Below are positions 1 to 9,030 of a stretch of 37,275 nt of DNA, in pieces; position 1 is the first letter of the stretch; each line of letters begins with the position of its first letter. The stretch lies in NCBI GenBank assembly GCA_039806065.1, contig JBDKJS010000166.1, positions 1 to 37,275 of the forward strand, given 5' to 3'. The stretch is from JBDKJS01 sp039806065. GTDB lineage: Bacteria; Bacteroidota; Bacteroidia; AKYH767-A; 2013-40CM-41-45. Made by a program: the position numbers and the translations under genes. The notes below the pieces were generated by a model that ran no database searches, was not told the origin of the DNA, and saw nothing but the letters and a program-made list of their open reading frames with translations.

Positions 1-50
1 TGAATGATTTTATGAAGGCGTATCTTATGGAATATGCTGATAAAAAATAA
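1..50 (+). CDS. C-terminal end of an upstream gene (partial)
   Basis: An open frame enters from the left edge in the frame that starts at base 3 and ends with TAA at 48-50. It encodes about 15 residues ending in MEYADKK. It lies 43 bases before fumC on the same strand, so it could be the previous gene of the same transcript. The piece is too short to assign a family, and an intergenic origin cannot be excluded. Confidence 0.4.
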   Translation, partial: NDFMKAYLMEYADKK

Positions 51-93
51 TTAACAAAATTAGTAAGTTAAATAATTGTAAAAATTAGTAATT

Positions 94-1491
94 ATGTCAT
101 TGTTTAGAACAGAAAAGGATACAATGGGAGCGGTTCAAGTGCCCCTAAATGTATATTGGGGGGCGCAAACACAGCGTTCAATTGAAAATTTTAAAATAGC
201 CCAAGACATCAATAAAATGCCAAAAGAAATTATTGAGGCTTTTGCTTATCTAAAAAAGGCTGCTGCCATCACCAATTTCGAAGCAGGAATATTATCCAAG
301 GAGAAAATGGATTTAATAGCTAGTGTATGTGACGAGATCTTAGCAGGATCATGGCTGGATCAATTTCCACTCGTAGTATGGCAAACTGGTAGTGGCACTC
401 AAAGCAATATGAACGTGAATGAAGTAATAGCATACAGAGCTCACGTATTACAAGGTGGCGCCCTTACTGATGAAAAAAAGGCAGTCCATCCCAATGATGA
501 TGTGAATAAATCTCAATCATCAAACGATACTTTTCCTACAGCTATGCACATAGCAGCTTATAAAATATTAATTCAAAAAACCATTCCTGCCATTGAGCAA
601 TTGAGGGACACACTAGCTAAGAAAAGTCTTGAATTCATGCAAGTGGTAAAAATAGGTAGAACTCATTTGATGGATGCCACGCCACTTACACTTGGTCAAG
701 AATTAAGTGGATATGTTTCACAATTAGACCATGGTATAAAGGCTATTAAATACACCTTACTTCATTTAAGTGAATTGGCGTTAGGTGGTACAGCTGTGGG
801 CACTGGAATAAATACACCACCGAATTATTCAGTCAATGTGGCTAAGCACATTGCTCAACTCACCGGATTGAATTTTGTTACTGCAGAAAATAAATTTGAG
901 GCATTGGCTGCGCATGATGCTATAGTAGCTTCTCACGGGGCACTAAAAACGGTAGCATGTTCGCTTATGAAAATTGCTAATGATATTCGATTATTGGCCA
1001 GTGGTCCTAGGTGTGGTATTGGAGAAATTTATATTCCTGATAATGAGCCGGGGTCATCCATTATGCCGGGGAAGGTTAATCCTACCCAATGTGAAGCCAT
1101 GACAATGGTTGCAGCACAGGTACTAGGCAATGATGTGGCCATCAATATAGGAGGAGCAACAGGTCATTTTGAACTAAACGTCTTTAAGCCTGTAATGATT
1201 TACAACTTTTTGCACAGTGCACGCCTGATGGCCGATGTGTGTATATCTTTTGACGAAAAGTGTGCAAAAGGAATAGCACCACTGCATGAAAACATTAAAA
1301 CAAATCTTGAAAATTCGTTGATGCTGGTAACGGCTTTGAACACAAAAATCGGATATTATAAGTCAGCTGAAATAGCACAAACAGCACATAAGCAAGGAAA
1401 AACATTAAAACAAACTGCAATTGATTTAGGTTATGTTACCGCAAGCGAATTTGACGAATGGGTGAAGCCAGAGCAAATGGTAGGATTGTAA
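94..1491 (+). CDS. fumC: Class II fumarate hydratase
   Basis: This enzyme catalyses the reversible hydration of fumarate to malate in the TCA cycle, in the cytoplasm, without an Fe-S cluster. The 465-residue length matches bacterial FumC. The superfamily signature GSSIMPGKVNP is at residues 320-330. The substrate-binding segments TGSGTQSNMNVNEV (98-111) and GRTHLMDATP (188-197, with the conserved His191) are intact. The ATG at 94 gives a normal N terminus (SLFRTEKDTMG). No Shine-Dalgarno site is seen, as is common in Bacteroidota. The gene is convergent with lptB across about 100 bases. The argininosuccinate lyase and aspartase relatives share the signature, but the overall sequence fits FumC. 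Confidence 0.97.
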   Translation: MSLFRTEKDTMGAVQVPLNVYWGAQTQRSIENFKIAQDINKMPKEIIEAFAYLKKAAAITNFEAGILSKEKMDLIASVCDEILAGSWLDQFPLVVWQTGSGTQSNMNVNEVIAYRAHVLQGGALTDEKKAVHPNDDVNKSQSSNDTFPTAMHIAAYKILIQKTIPAIEQLRDTLAKKSLEFMQVVKIGRTHLMDATPLTLGQELSGYVSQLDHGIKAIKYTLLHLSELALGGTAVGTGINTPPNYSVNVAKHIAQLTGLNFVTAENKFEALAAHDAIVASHGALKTVACSLMKIANDIRLLASGPRCGIGEIYIPDNEPGSSIMPGKVNPTQCEAMTMVAAQVLGNDVAINIGGATGHFELNVFKPVMIYNFLHSARLMADVCISFDEKCAKGIAPLHENIKTNLENSLMLVTALNTKIGYYKSAEIAQTAHKQGKTLKQTAIDLGYVTASEFDEWVKPEQMVGL

Positions 1492-1592
1492 TCCTGCAGC
1501 TACAAAAGGAATCGTTTAATTTGATGCAAGTAGTATTAGCAGTGGTTGCTACTTTAAAAAGTTGAGCTTATAATTTTTTAATGTGCCATGAT

Positions 1593-2315
1593 TTATCTTA
1601 GAACAAAATTTTGACCCAGATATACTTTACGCACCATTTCGTCATTGGCAAGGTCTTCTGCCGTTCCAGCTTTTAATATTTTGCCTTCAAAAAGTAGGTA
1701 GGCACGATCGACAATGGTTAATGTTTCATGAACGTTATGATCCGTGATGAGCACACCAATATTTTTTGCTTTTAACTTGGCAACTATGGCTTGAATATCT
1801 TCAACAGCGATGGGATCTACTCCAGCAAAGGGTTCATCAAGTAAAATAAATTTAGGGTCAACAGCGAGCGCACGCGCTATTTCGGTTCTTCTTCTTTCAC
1901 CACCCGAGAGAAGATCGCCACGGTTGTTGCGAATGTGTTGGAGGCTAAATTCGTTCAGTAATTCTTCTACACGATCGGCTTGCTGTTTTTTTGATTTCTT
2001 GGTCATTTCTAGCACCGCTTTTAAATTATCGGCCACTGTAAGTTTTCTGAATACTGAAGCCTCCTGAGCCAGGTAGCCTATTCCTGATTGAGCTCTTTTA
2101 TACATCGGCATACCTGTAATATCCTGTTGATCTAAGAATATTTTTCCATCATTGGGTTGAATTAACCCTACGGTCATATAGAAAGTAGTGGTTTTACCAG
2201 CCCCATTTGGTCCTAATAAGCCTACAATTTCCCCCTGTTGTACTTGTATGCTTACATTGTTTACAACCGTTCTGTTTTTGTATTTTTTAATTAGGTTATC
2301 GGCCTTCAATATCAT
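1593..2315 (-). CDS. lptB: LPS export ABC transporter ATP-binding protein LptB
   Basis: This is the cytoplasmic ATPase of the LptB2FG complex, which extracts lipopolysaccharide from the inner membrane and drives it across the Lpt bridge. The 240 residues form one ABC domain. Visible parts are Walker A GPNGAGKT (35-42), a Q-loop region at YLAQEASVF (81-89), the signature LSGGE (136-140), Walker B FILLDEP (156-162) and the H-loop His193. The sequences LAQEASVFRKLT and LDEPFAGVDPIAV are typical of LptB rather than of amino-acid ABC ATPases. The ATG lies 13 bases after the stop of the DUF5686 gene, so it is probably co-transcribed with it. Outer-membrane assembly is a plausible shared theme. No LptF/G gene is in the window. 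Confidence 0.95.
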   Translation of the reverse strand: MILKADNLIKKYKNRTVVNNVSIQVQQGEIVGLLGPNGAGKTTTFYMTVGLIQPNDGKIFLDQQDITGMPMYKRAQSGIGYLAQEASVFRKLTVADNLKAVLEMTKKSKKQQADRVEELLNEFSLQHIRNNRGDLLSGGERRRTEIARALAVDPKFILLDEPFAGVDPIAVEDIQAIVAKLKAKNIGVLITDHNVHETLTIVDRAYLLFEGKILKAGTAEDLANDEMVRKVYLGQNFVLR

Positions 2316-2328
2316 ATTTGCAATTGAT

Positions 2329-4809
2329 TTAAAATCCTACTCCAAAGCTAAGTCTTACACCTATTTCACTTACATTAGGATTGTCAAGATAGCTAAATCT
2401 TTTTACCAAACTAATTCTTCCAAACTTTAAAATATTTTCAATACCGATGCTAGCCTCTATATAGGGTTTAGTAAGTGAAGCAAAAGAGTTAGGATTGAAT
2501 AATATATCTCTGTTACGTTGGCCAACCTTTCCAATCAGGAAGTCAACTGATGCAACCTCTCTTAGTTTCATTTTTCGTAGTAATGGAATTCTATTCAGAA
2601 TAATTCCATTGAATCGATGTATTGCTTTAAGTGATAAATATTCATCACTTACAAATTCATAAAAATTCATTAAGTTATAAACTCGAGGATCGTAAGCATA
2701 AGTTTGATTTCCTTTGTGAATTTCAAGAAGAGGATAAGGAACTGTACCCCAAATTTTACCACCTTCAACGAAGTATTGTGTAGTGCCAAGATTACCAAGG
2801 TATAAATAATCAGAGATCAGGATGTTAAATTTATGATAAGTAAAATCACCCTTGAAGATGCCGCTTATTCCGCGGGTGTAAGTTACCGTGGTAATAGGGT
2901 ATGAGCTACCTAAACTAATTCTGCCTCGCTTTCTACCTACTACTTCTTTCCGTTCAAAAAACTTTTCCTTGTAGGCATATCTTAGTGATATTCTTACTTC
3001 ATCAGCTGTAATTTCATTTCTAGTGTTGATCCTGAAAGCATCGTTAAAGTAGCTAAAGTCTGTATTACTCATGGGGTTTATTTGTCTATGAGTAAAGGAA
3101 GCATTGAAGCCGAGCCCTCTGATGGGTTCGTTATCAAAAAAAACTTTCGTTTCTTCTGACTTTATAAATTTCAATAGATTTAAACGATTAAAAAATGAAT
3201 TGAATAAGTTATTGGTATTAATGATATTTTGATCTACCCCTAATTGATCAAGGTCTTTTCTGTAGTAAAAACCAAATGAAGTAGATTTTTTATCTTGTAG
3301 AAAATATTCTATACCACCACCATATTTTAGTACTTCATCTTTTAGTCCATAAGCGGCATAACCTTGTAGCTGTATTGTTTTTGAAAAATTCATATTGGTT
3401 CTTCCGCCAAATCGGAATCTACTGCCTTCAATTAAATTTCGGCTATAAATACTGAAAATTTGTCCAAGGTCAAATTTACCTACGGTGACATAATTATTGG
3501 CAACTATGGTTATTAAGTTCACATAAGTTTGAAAGGCAGGAATGGAGGTAAGTGTATCTACAATTCCATAAATTTTTTGTTCTTGTTGGGTAAGGGAATC
3601 ATGTCTGTTAGTCTGCCAGTACGAATCATCTTTTTCTAGGGCCTGATCTAGCACTACCACATCTTCAGCAAGTTTTTGCACTTCAACCGGCATTTCTTGG
3701 TTTACCTTTATATTTTTATAGGTAGTTGTTTTCCTGGCAATGAAGCCCATGGTTTGCTTGTTTTTACTTTCTGTAGGGGCAATGTTTATTACCATGATGT
3801 CTTTGCTTTGCATCCAAAATCCTCCATCAGTTTTGTGAAATTCGCTCGATACGATCATGTCTTCCACAAAGTTAATATTGGCATCATCAGCAATTCGCAT
3901 TTGAATTTTTTTCACAGCCCATGTTGTATCATTGATCCACATTTCGCCAGTGAAAGTGAGTTCTTGTTTGCGTCTTGGTTTAAATTTTAATTTGTAGCAA
4001 TAGTTTCCATTAATGTAAGTACTGTCTAATAGGTAGTATTTATAATATAAATTTCCTGTTTCGGCAATGGGGCTTACAAATCCTTTACTAAAAAGATAAA
4101 TGAAGTTATCATAGATATTGATGTTTTGATAGAAGTCGCCCATGAACTGAGAGATGGTTGAATTTTCAATCCCAGAAACCTTAGCGGCTTTAATGATTTC
4201 CTTTTTTTTGTTTGGGTTTTTGCTAGAATAAATATCGCTAATACTTTCAGAAAGGAAGAAGGGGAGATAAGGTTTTTTATTGGTAGTGTTGCTATCTATA
4301 TTTTCAAAAACAAAACTGAATGGTTTAAAGATTTTCCTTTTTTGAAATTTCTCAGAAATATTATTTATATCAAATTCAACTTTATTGTAAGCCTCGTAAC
4401 TATAGGAATCTATTTTATCCTTATTGTTTAGTTGCCGGTTGTCGCGGACTTTACGCATGATAATATCTGCCGGATTTTCACCTGCATTGATTTCGATTTC
4501 AGGCAAGTCAAATTTGTTTTGACGCAGTGCAAACTCTAATTGTTGATGAGCTCCAATTTTAATGGGTAGTGAAGCATTTAAGTATCCAATGCATGATACC
4601 AGAACAGAATCTACTTTTGACTCTGTATGTAAGGAGAATAGGCCATCAAGGTCAGTAACAGTGGCAATGGTAGTGTTTTTAAAACTGACTGATGCAAATG
4701 GAATAGCTTCATTCGTAAGGGGATCATAAACCTTACCGCTTACTGAAGTTGTTTGTGCTTTTAAAAAATTAAAAAAAAGCAGGCAACCAATCAGATAAAA
4801 GTATTTCAT
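2329..4809 (-). CDS. DUF5686 and carboxypeptidase-like regulatory domain outer-membrane protein
   Basis: The protein has 826 residues. A signal peptide (MKYFYLIGCLLFFNFLKAQ) is followed by a CarboxypepD_reg-like beta domain (SGKVYDPLTNEAIPFASVSF and following). A long region with the DUF5686 pattern comes next, and the C-terminal half is rich in alternating beta strands and ends in VGF, suggesting an outer-membrane barrel. The function of the family is not established. I chose the ATG at 4809 over an earlier in-frame ATG at 4839. The later start opens directly on the signal peptide and overlaps the upstream TGA as ATGA, a typical coupled start. The gene is downstream of the AhpD-like gene and just upstream of lptB. 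Confidence 0.85.
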   Translation of the reverse strand: MKYFYLIGCLLFFNFLKAQTTSVSGKVYDPLTNEAIPFASVSFKNTTIATVTDLDGLFSLHTESKVDSVLVSCIGYLNASLPIKIGAHQQLEFALRQNKFDLPEIEINAGENPADIIMRKVRDNRQLNNKDKIDSYSYEAYNKVEFDINNISEKFQKRKIFKPFSFVFENIDSNTTNKKPYLPFFLSESISDIYSSKNPNKKKEIIKAAKVSGIENSTISQFMGDFYQNINIYDNFIYLFSKGFVSPIAETGNLYYKYYLLDSTYINGNYCYKLKFKPRRKQELTFTGEMWINDTTWAVKKIQMRIADDANINFVEDMIVSSEFHKTDGGFWMQSKDIMVINIAPTESKNKQTMGFIARKTTTYKNIKVNQEMPVEVQKLAEDVVVLDQALEKDDSYWQTNRHDSLTQQEQKIYGIVDTLTSIPAFQTYVNLITIVANNYVTVGKFDLGQIFSIYSRNLIEGSRFRFGGRTNMNFSKTIQLQGYAAYGLKDEVLKYGGGIEYFLQDKKSTSFGFYYRKDLDQLGVDQNIINTNNLFNSFFNRLNLLKFIKSEETKVFFDNEPIRGLGFNASFTHRQINPMSNTDFSYFNDAFRINTRNEITADEVRISLRYAYKEKFFERKEVVGRKRGRISLGSSYPITTVTYTRGISGIFKGDFTYHKFNILISDYLYLGNLGTTQYFVEGGKIWGTVPYPLLEIHKGNQTYAYDPRVYNLMNFYEFVSDEYLSLKAIHRFNGIILNRIPLLRKMKLREVASVDFLIGKVGQRNRDILFNPNSFASLTKPYIEASIGIENILKFGRISLVKRFSYLDNPNVSEIGVRLSFGVGF

Positions 4810-5159
4810 AATGCTTTTGCTAATTTTAATTGATCCCAATATTCTACAGCTCGTCTGAAATGAGGTATAACAATGGTTCCACCCACTACGTTGGCTACCC
4901 CCATGGCTTCAAAAATTTCTTGATCAGTTATGTTTAATTCAAAACATTTTCCTAGGTGGTATTTGATACAATCATCACAGCGAAGCACCATACTGGCCAC
5001 TAAACCCAATAATTCCTTAGTACGGGTACTCAAAGCACCTTCGGCATAAGTTTGTGTATCCAGAGCATAAATTCTTTTGATCAAGAGGTTATCTTCTCCT
5101 AAAATTCGCTCATTCATTTTTGAACGGTATTCATTAAACTCATTAACTATATTAGCCAT
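4806..5159 (-). CDS. Carboxymuconolactone decarboxylase / AhpD-like family protein
   Basis: This is a 117-residue all-helical protein of the CMD/AhpD superfamily. The peroxidase-type motif E-x11-C-x2-C-x3-H is complete: Glu49, Cys61, Cys64 and His68 in CDDCIKYH. Members with this motif act as alkylhydroperoxidases or thiol-disulfide relay proteins. The exact substrate cannot be told from sequence, but the intact CxxC argues for redox activity rather than lactone decarboxylation. The stop codon overlaps the start of the DUF5686 gene (ATGA), so the two are translationally linked. Upstream of the ATG is TATCTTTA (5167-5174), a one-base departure from the Bacteroidota -7 box. It ends about 7 bases before the start. 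Confidence 0.85.
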   Translation of the reverse strand: MANIVNEFNEYRSKMNERILGEDNLLIKRIYALDTQTYAEGALSTRTKELLGLVASMVLRCDDCIKYHLGKCFELNITDQEIFEAMGVANVVGGTIVIPHFRRAVEYWDQLKLAKAL

Positions 5160-5227
5160 GGAGGTAAAGATATATTTTTGCGTTTGACTTAATGCATATT
5201 GGTTATTTAATTATTAAAATACTTACT

Positions 5228-5267
5228 AAAAAAAAAGCTGCCTTGTAATTTAATTACAAGACAGCCT
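5228..5267 (-). terminator. Rho-independent terminator of the HtrA gene
   Basis: Read on the minus strand, an almost perfect stem (GCTGTCTTGTAATT paired with AATTACAAGGCAGC, one G-U type pair) is followed by nine T residues. It starts about 28 bases after the HtrA stop codon. The plus strand has no T run on its far side, so it serves the minus-strand gene. Confidence 0.85.
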
Positions 5268-5295
5268 TGTTAAATAGGGGGAATTATATTGAGGC

Positions 5296-6735
5296 CTATA
5301 AGCCGAAGCCATAATAGGCTCGCATGCCATTGGGATATACACCTTCAATGAGTACACCTCCGGTTTTATTTCTGAGTGCACTATTTAAATCGTCAACATT
5401 GCGAATGGGTTTTTTGTCAATCTGTGTGATTATAAATCCTTCTTTTATTCCTGCACTTCTAAGTTTGCCTCCATTCATGTTAGTAATTTTTACGCCACCA
5501 TCAATGGCTAATTTATTGCTTTCATTTGTGCTAGTGTTTTCAAAGGTGGCACCTAATAAGTTGAGAACATCTTCTGATTTAGTGATAGATGTATTTCCTT
5601 CTTTGTTTTTTAATATAACGGTTTTAGCCATGATGGTTCCATTTCTATCAATGGTAACATTAATTTTATCACCTGGTCGGTATTGGCCCACTTGTTCTTG
5701 GAGAGCAGGAGTAGAGTTTACAGCTACATCGCCCACCTTTAAAATTACATCCCCCTCTTTAATACCAGCTACGGCAGCAGCACCTCCATCAGAAGTCCCT
5801 GCCACATAAACACCTTTTGTTTCGCTTATTCCTTTTTCATTGGCCAATTTAGAGTCAATATCTCTAATAGAAACTCCAATAAAACCTCTTTGAACGGCAC
5901 CAAACTCAACAAGATCATCCATTACTTTTTTCACCAAGTTAACGGGTATGGCAAAGGAATATCCGGCATAAGCTCCGGTAGTGCTAGCTATGGCACTGTT
6001 GATGCCTACTAATTGACCTTGCGTATTCACCAATGCGCCACCACTGTTTCCTGGATTTACAGCAGCATCGGTTTGAAGAAATGATTCTATTTTATATTGA
6101 TCTGGCAGTATACCAATGTTTCGGGCTTTGGCGCTAATGATTCCAGCAGTAACAGTAGAATTTAGATTAAATGGATTGCCAACTGCCAAAACCCATTCGC
6201 CCACTTTTACATCATCAGAATTACCGTAGGTAACAAAGGGTAAATTTTTCTCATCAATTTTGAGTAGGGCTAAATCAGTGCTTGGATCTGTGCCAATAAC
6301 TTTAGCAGTAAACGTGCGATTATCATTTAATGTTATTTCTACTTCATCAGCATCATCAATCACATGGTTATTGGTGGCTATGTATCCATCTTCTGTTAAA
6401 ATAACACCGCTGCCGCTTGATTCTTGTTGCCTTGGTTGCGGTGTTCCAAACATTCCCCAAGGATCGTTAAAGGGGTTATATTGCTGCGCCCTTCTTTGGT
6501 ATTTTGTTTTGACATGAACTACAGCATGAAGAGTGGCATCAGCAGCTTGAGTAAAATCCAAATTGCCATTTATTGCGGTGGCGTAATTCACTAACCTGCC
6601 AAGAGTAGGATTTTGCTTTTGAGAAATAGAAGGCGAGTGGTTAGTATAAAAATAAAGTGATGCCATTGATGCTACTATTCCAGTAGTGGCAGCAATAAGT
6701 ACAACGAATAAGTTTTTTTTCAGACTACTTTTCAT
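5296..6735 (-). CDS. htrA: Do/HtrA family periplasmic serine protease
   Basis: This 479-residue envelope protease/chaperone degrades or refolds damaged periplasmic proteins. An N-terminal hydrophobic segment (residues 9-29) acts as signal or membrane anchor. The trypsin-like domain has His124 (NNHVID), Asp154 (STDLALLKID) and Ser231 (GNSGGALV), so the triad is complete. Two PDZ domains follow at roughly 275-375 and 390-475. The order protease-PDZ-PDZ is the DegP/DegQ layout. The stretch between residues 78 and 106 is rich in Gln, Arg and Pro and resembles the LA loop region. The gene stands alone, with a terminator downstream and a 233-base upstream region holding an inverted repeat. Which of DegP, DegQ or DegS it matches functionally is not decidable here. 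Confidence 0.95.
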   Translation of the reverse strand: MKSSLKKNLFVVLIAATTGIVASMASLYFYTNHSPSISQKQNPTLGRLVNYATAINGNLDFTQAADATLHAVVHVKTKYQRRAQQYNPFNDPWGMFGTPQPRQQESSGSGVILTEDGYIATNNHVIDDADEVEITLNDNRTFTAKVIGTDPSTDLALLKIDEKNLPFVTYGNSDDVKVGEWVLAVGNPFNLNSTVTAGIISAKARNIGILPDQYKIESFLQTDAAVNPGNSGGALVNTQGQLVGINSAIASTTGAYAGYSFAIPVNLVKKVMDDLVEFGAVQRGFIGVSIRDIDSKLANEKGISETKGVYVAGTSDGGAAAVAGIKEGDVILKVGDVAVNSTPALQEQVGQYRPGDKINVTIDRNGTIMAKTVILKNKEGNTSITKSEDVLNLLGATFENTSTNESNKLAIDGGVKITNMNGGKLRSAGIKEGFIITQIDKKPIRNVDDLNSALRNKTGGVLIEGVYPNGMRAYYGFGL

Positions 6736-6821
6736 AAAAATAAATTTTAATTAATAATTGATGTTTACTTAAGTTGCTTTGAGGCTGTATTAAAGTATTA
6801 CTTGTTAACTTACAAATTTTA

Positions 6822-6838
6822 TGCCAACAAAATTGGCA
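6822..6838. promoter_or_regulatory. Inverted repeat upstream of the HtrA gene, possible operator
   Basis: TGCCAA and TTGGCA form a perfect 6-base dyad with a 5-base AT spacer. It sits 86 bases upstream of the htrA start codon in the 233-base gap before the LutA-like gene. There is no T run, so it is not a terminator. The remainder of this gap (6736-6968) shows no clear TAnnTTTG promoter and no gene. Confidence 0.3.
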
Positions 6839-6968
6839 AGGCACCATGATTTGTAAATGAAAGAAATCGTTAATTGAATTTAACAAAGGAGCGCCCTATT
6901 TTATCATTGAGGGCATGATCAAAACGAACTTGACTGAAAAAAATTCAGCCAGAAAGGTTAAGTAAAAT

Positions 6969-7685
6969 TTAAAAACGTGCCAAAACATCAGCTAGATGCA
7001 TGATCTTAATCGGTTTTTCTTGCTTGGCAAGGTAACCTTGCATATGCATAAGGCAAGAAAGGTCAGTACTAATTAAATATTCTGCTTTTGTAGCTTCAGC
7101 ATTTTTAATTTTTTGAGCCGCCATACCAACTGCCACAGGTTCAAATTTTACGGAGAAAGTACCACCAAAGCCACAACAGGTTTCATTGTCATCCATTTCT
7201 ACCATTTCGAGTCCTCTCACATTTTCTAATAGTACCCGTGGTTCTTTTTTTATCCCTACTTCGCGCAGGCCACTACAGCTGTCATGATAAGTGGCTTTGC
7301 CATTGAGTTGAGCTCCAAAGGAAGTTACTTTTAGTATGTTTACGAGAAAGTCACTAAATTCAAAGATGTTCTTTTGAATTACCTTGTATTCATTGTGCAT
7401 GGAAGAGTTGTGAAACAGTTCTGGATAGTAATTTTTGATCATACCTACACAACTAGCACTAGGCGAAACGATGTATCTATTATTATTAAAGTCATTGATA
7501 AATTTTTCGCCTACTTCTTTACATTGGTCCCAAAATCCGGCATTAAATGCAGGCTGGCCACAACATGTTTGGGTAGGGTTGTAATTTACTTGACAGCCTG
7601 CCTTTTCAAGCACTTTCACCATATTAAAGGCTGTATCAGGAAAGAGTTGATCTACAAAACAAGGAATGAAAATATCTACAATCAT
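6969..7685 (-). CDS. LutA/GlcF-like Fe-S oxidoreductase subunit (two CCG domains)
   Basis: This 238-residue cytoplasmic protein is built from two cysteine-rich CCG domains. The first has Cys9, Cys31 and CCGQP at 41-45. The second has HDSC (134-137) and CCGFGG (170-175). LutA (YkgE) in the LutABC lactate-oxidising complex has this size and layout, as do the C-terminal parts of GlcF and HdrB. The partners LutB and LutC are not nearby, so the electron-transfer partner and substrate are unknown. The gene lies 22 bases after the MFS transporter gene on the same strand and is the last gene of the DUF3667-MFS-LutA run. A role with an organic acid moved by that transporter is only a guess. Confidence 0.85.
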   Translation of the reverse strand: MIVDIFIPCFVDQLFPDTAFNMVKVLEKAGCQVNYNPTQTCCGQPAFNAGFWDQCKEVGEKFINDFNNNRYIVSPSASCVGMIKNYYPELFHNSSMHNEYKVIQKNIFEFSDFLVNILKVTSFGAQLNGKATYHDSCSGLREVGIKKEPRVLLENVRGLEMVEMDDNETCCGFGGTFSVKFEPVAVGMAAQKIKNAEATKAEYLISTDLSCLMHMQGYLAKQEKPIKIMHLADVLARF

Positions 7686-7707
7686 AGAGTAGGGCTAGTA
7701 GTTGATT

Positions 7708-9027
7708 TTAGGCTGTTAAATTTTTTTGAAGCTTTAGCACGCGGAGCAAAAATAAGCATCCTATTGCAAAGAAAACCACCAATGCTAAAATACTATTGCG
7801 CATGCTGCCGGTAAGGTGGTTGATAAATCCAAAACTGAACATGCCTATAACGATGGCTATTTTCTCTGTCACATCAAAAAAACTAAAGTAAGAAGCCGTA
7901 TCAGAAGTGGCTGGCATTAATTTAGAATAGGTGCTTCGGCTCAATGATTGGATTCCGCCCATGATCAATCCTACTACTGCTGCTACTATAAAAAATTGCC
8001 ATTTATTGTTTAAAAAATAGAAGCTGTAAATGCATACTAAAATCCAAAGAATCACCACAGTTAACAATACTTTAATGTTGCCTATTCGCTCTGATGCACG
8101 ACTCATAACAAGTGCACCTAAAATTGCTACCAATTGAATCACTACCACTGTTAGGATGAGGGTGGTGGTATCTAATTTTAATGTTTCAGATCCAAATGTA
8201 GTGGCTACCAACATGACTGTTTGTACCCCCATATTGTAGAAGAAAAATGCCAATAAAAACATAAGCAATATTGGTAAGGACCTAACCTCTTTTAAAACTT
8301 TTATTAATTCTAAAAATCCTGAACTAATTACATTCTTATCGCTAAGTGTATGGTTTGTTATAGGTTTTGGTAAATATTTGAATGTGTAAAGTGCAAAACC
8401 AAGCCACCAAAGGCCCACAAGTATAAATGTAATTCTGACTGCGAGTGCTTGTGAACTCCCATTAGATGGAAATGAGAGTAATATTACAAATCCGATGATT
8501 TGGAGAATCACACTTCCAACATATCCATACGAAAAACCTCTTGCGCTCACCCTATCCTGAAGTTTAGGAGGTGCTATTTCGGGTAAGTAGGAGTTGTAGA
8601 AAACTAAACTAGCCCAATATCCATAGGTGGCGGTAATAAATAAAATGGAACCTAATAAAAGATGATCGATGCTTTTAAAAAAATAAAAACCTATACAGCT
8701 TAAAGCGCCTATGGTTACGAAGAATTGCATGAATCTTTTTTTATTACCACGCAGATCGGCAATGGAGGAGAGTAAAGGTGATGAAATAGCTACTAATAAA
8801 AAGGCCAGTGCAAGTGTGTAATCATATAAAGAAGTATTAGGAATATCTTTAAACCAAAGAAAATTTAGTGTGGCTGTTTTGGTATTTGAATCATTATCAC
8901 CAGTAATTCCTAGGTAGTAGATAGGGAAAAAGGTGGTAGTTATAACTAGATTGTAAACGCTATTGGCCCAGTCATACATGCACCATGCATTAATTGTTTT
9001 TTTTTGTGATGGAGAAAGGTTTTTCAT
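7708..9027 (-). CDS. MFS transporter, UMF1/Atg22-like family
   Basis: The 439 residues contain about twelve hydrophobic helices. The N terminus has the hallmark NAWCMYDWANSVYN (residues 13-26), the YDWANS motif of the UMF1/Atg22-like (BtlA-type) major facilitator group. Fungal Atg22 exports amino acids from the vacuole. Bacterial substrates are mostly unknown. The pore-loop region SRASERIGNIKVLL resembles the usual MFS cytoplasmic loop. The start ATG lies 3 bases after the DUF3667 stop, so the two genes are almost certainly co-transcribed, with the LutA-like gene downstream. Confidence 0.9.
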   Translation of the reverse strand: MKNLSPSQKKTINAWCMYDWANSVYNLVITTTFFPIYYLGITGDNDSNTKTATLNFLWFKDIPNTSLYDYTLALAFLLVAISSPLLSSIADLRGNKKRFMQFFVTIGALSCIGFYFFKSIDHLLLGSILFITATYGYWASLVFYNSYLPEIAPPKLQDRVSARGFSYGYVGSVILQIIGFVILLSFPSNGSSQALAVRITFILVGLWWLGFALYTFKYLPKPITNHTLSDKNVISSGFLELIKVLKEVRSLPILLMFLLAFFFYNMGVQTVMLVATTFGSETLKLDTTTLILTVVVIQLVAILGALVMSRASERIGNIKVLLTVVILWILVCIYSFYFLNNKWQFFIVAAVVGLIMGGIQSLSRSTYSKLMPATSDTASYFSFFDVTEKIAIVIGMFSFGFINHLTGSMRNSILALVVFFAIGCLFLLRVLKLQKNLTA

Positions 9028-9030
9028 TTT

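Noticed and set aside
1537..1551. Small hairpin TAGCA-GTGGT-TGCTA between fumC and lptB
   Set aside because: The stem has only five pairs and no T run follows on either strand, so I do not call it a terminator.
2343..2350. TAGCTTTG on the minus strand, 27 bases before lptB
   Set aside because: It lies inside the DUF5686 coding region and has no -33 partner. A motif of this size is expected by chance many times in the window.
5324..5809. Long open frame (161 codons) on the plus strand opposite the HtrA gene
   Set aside because: It is fully antisense to a well-supported conserved protease and shows no recognisable protein pattern.
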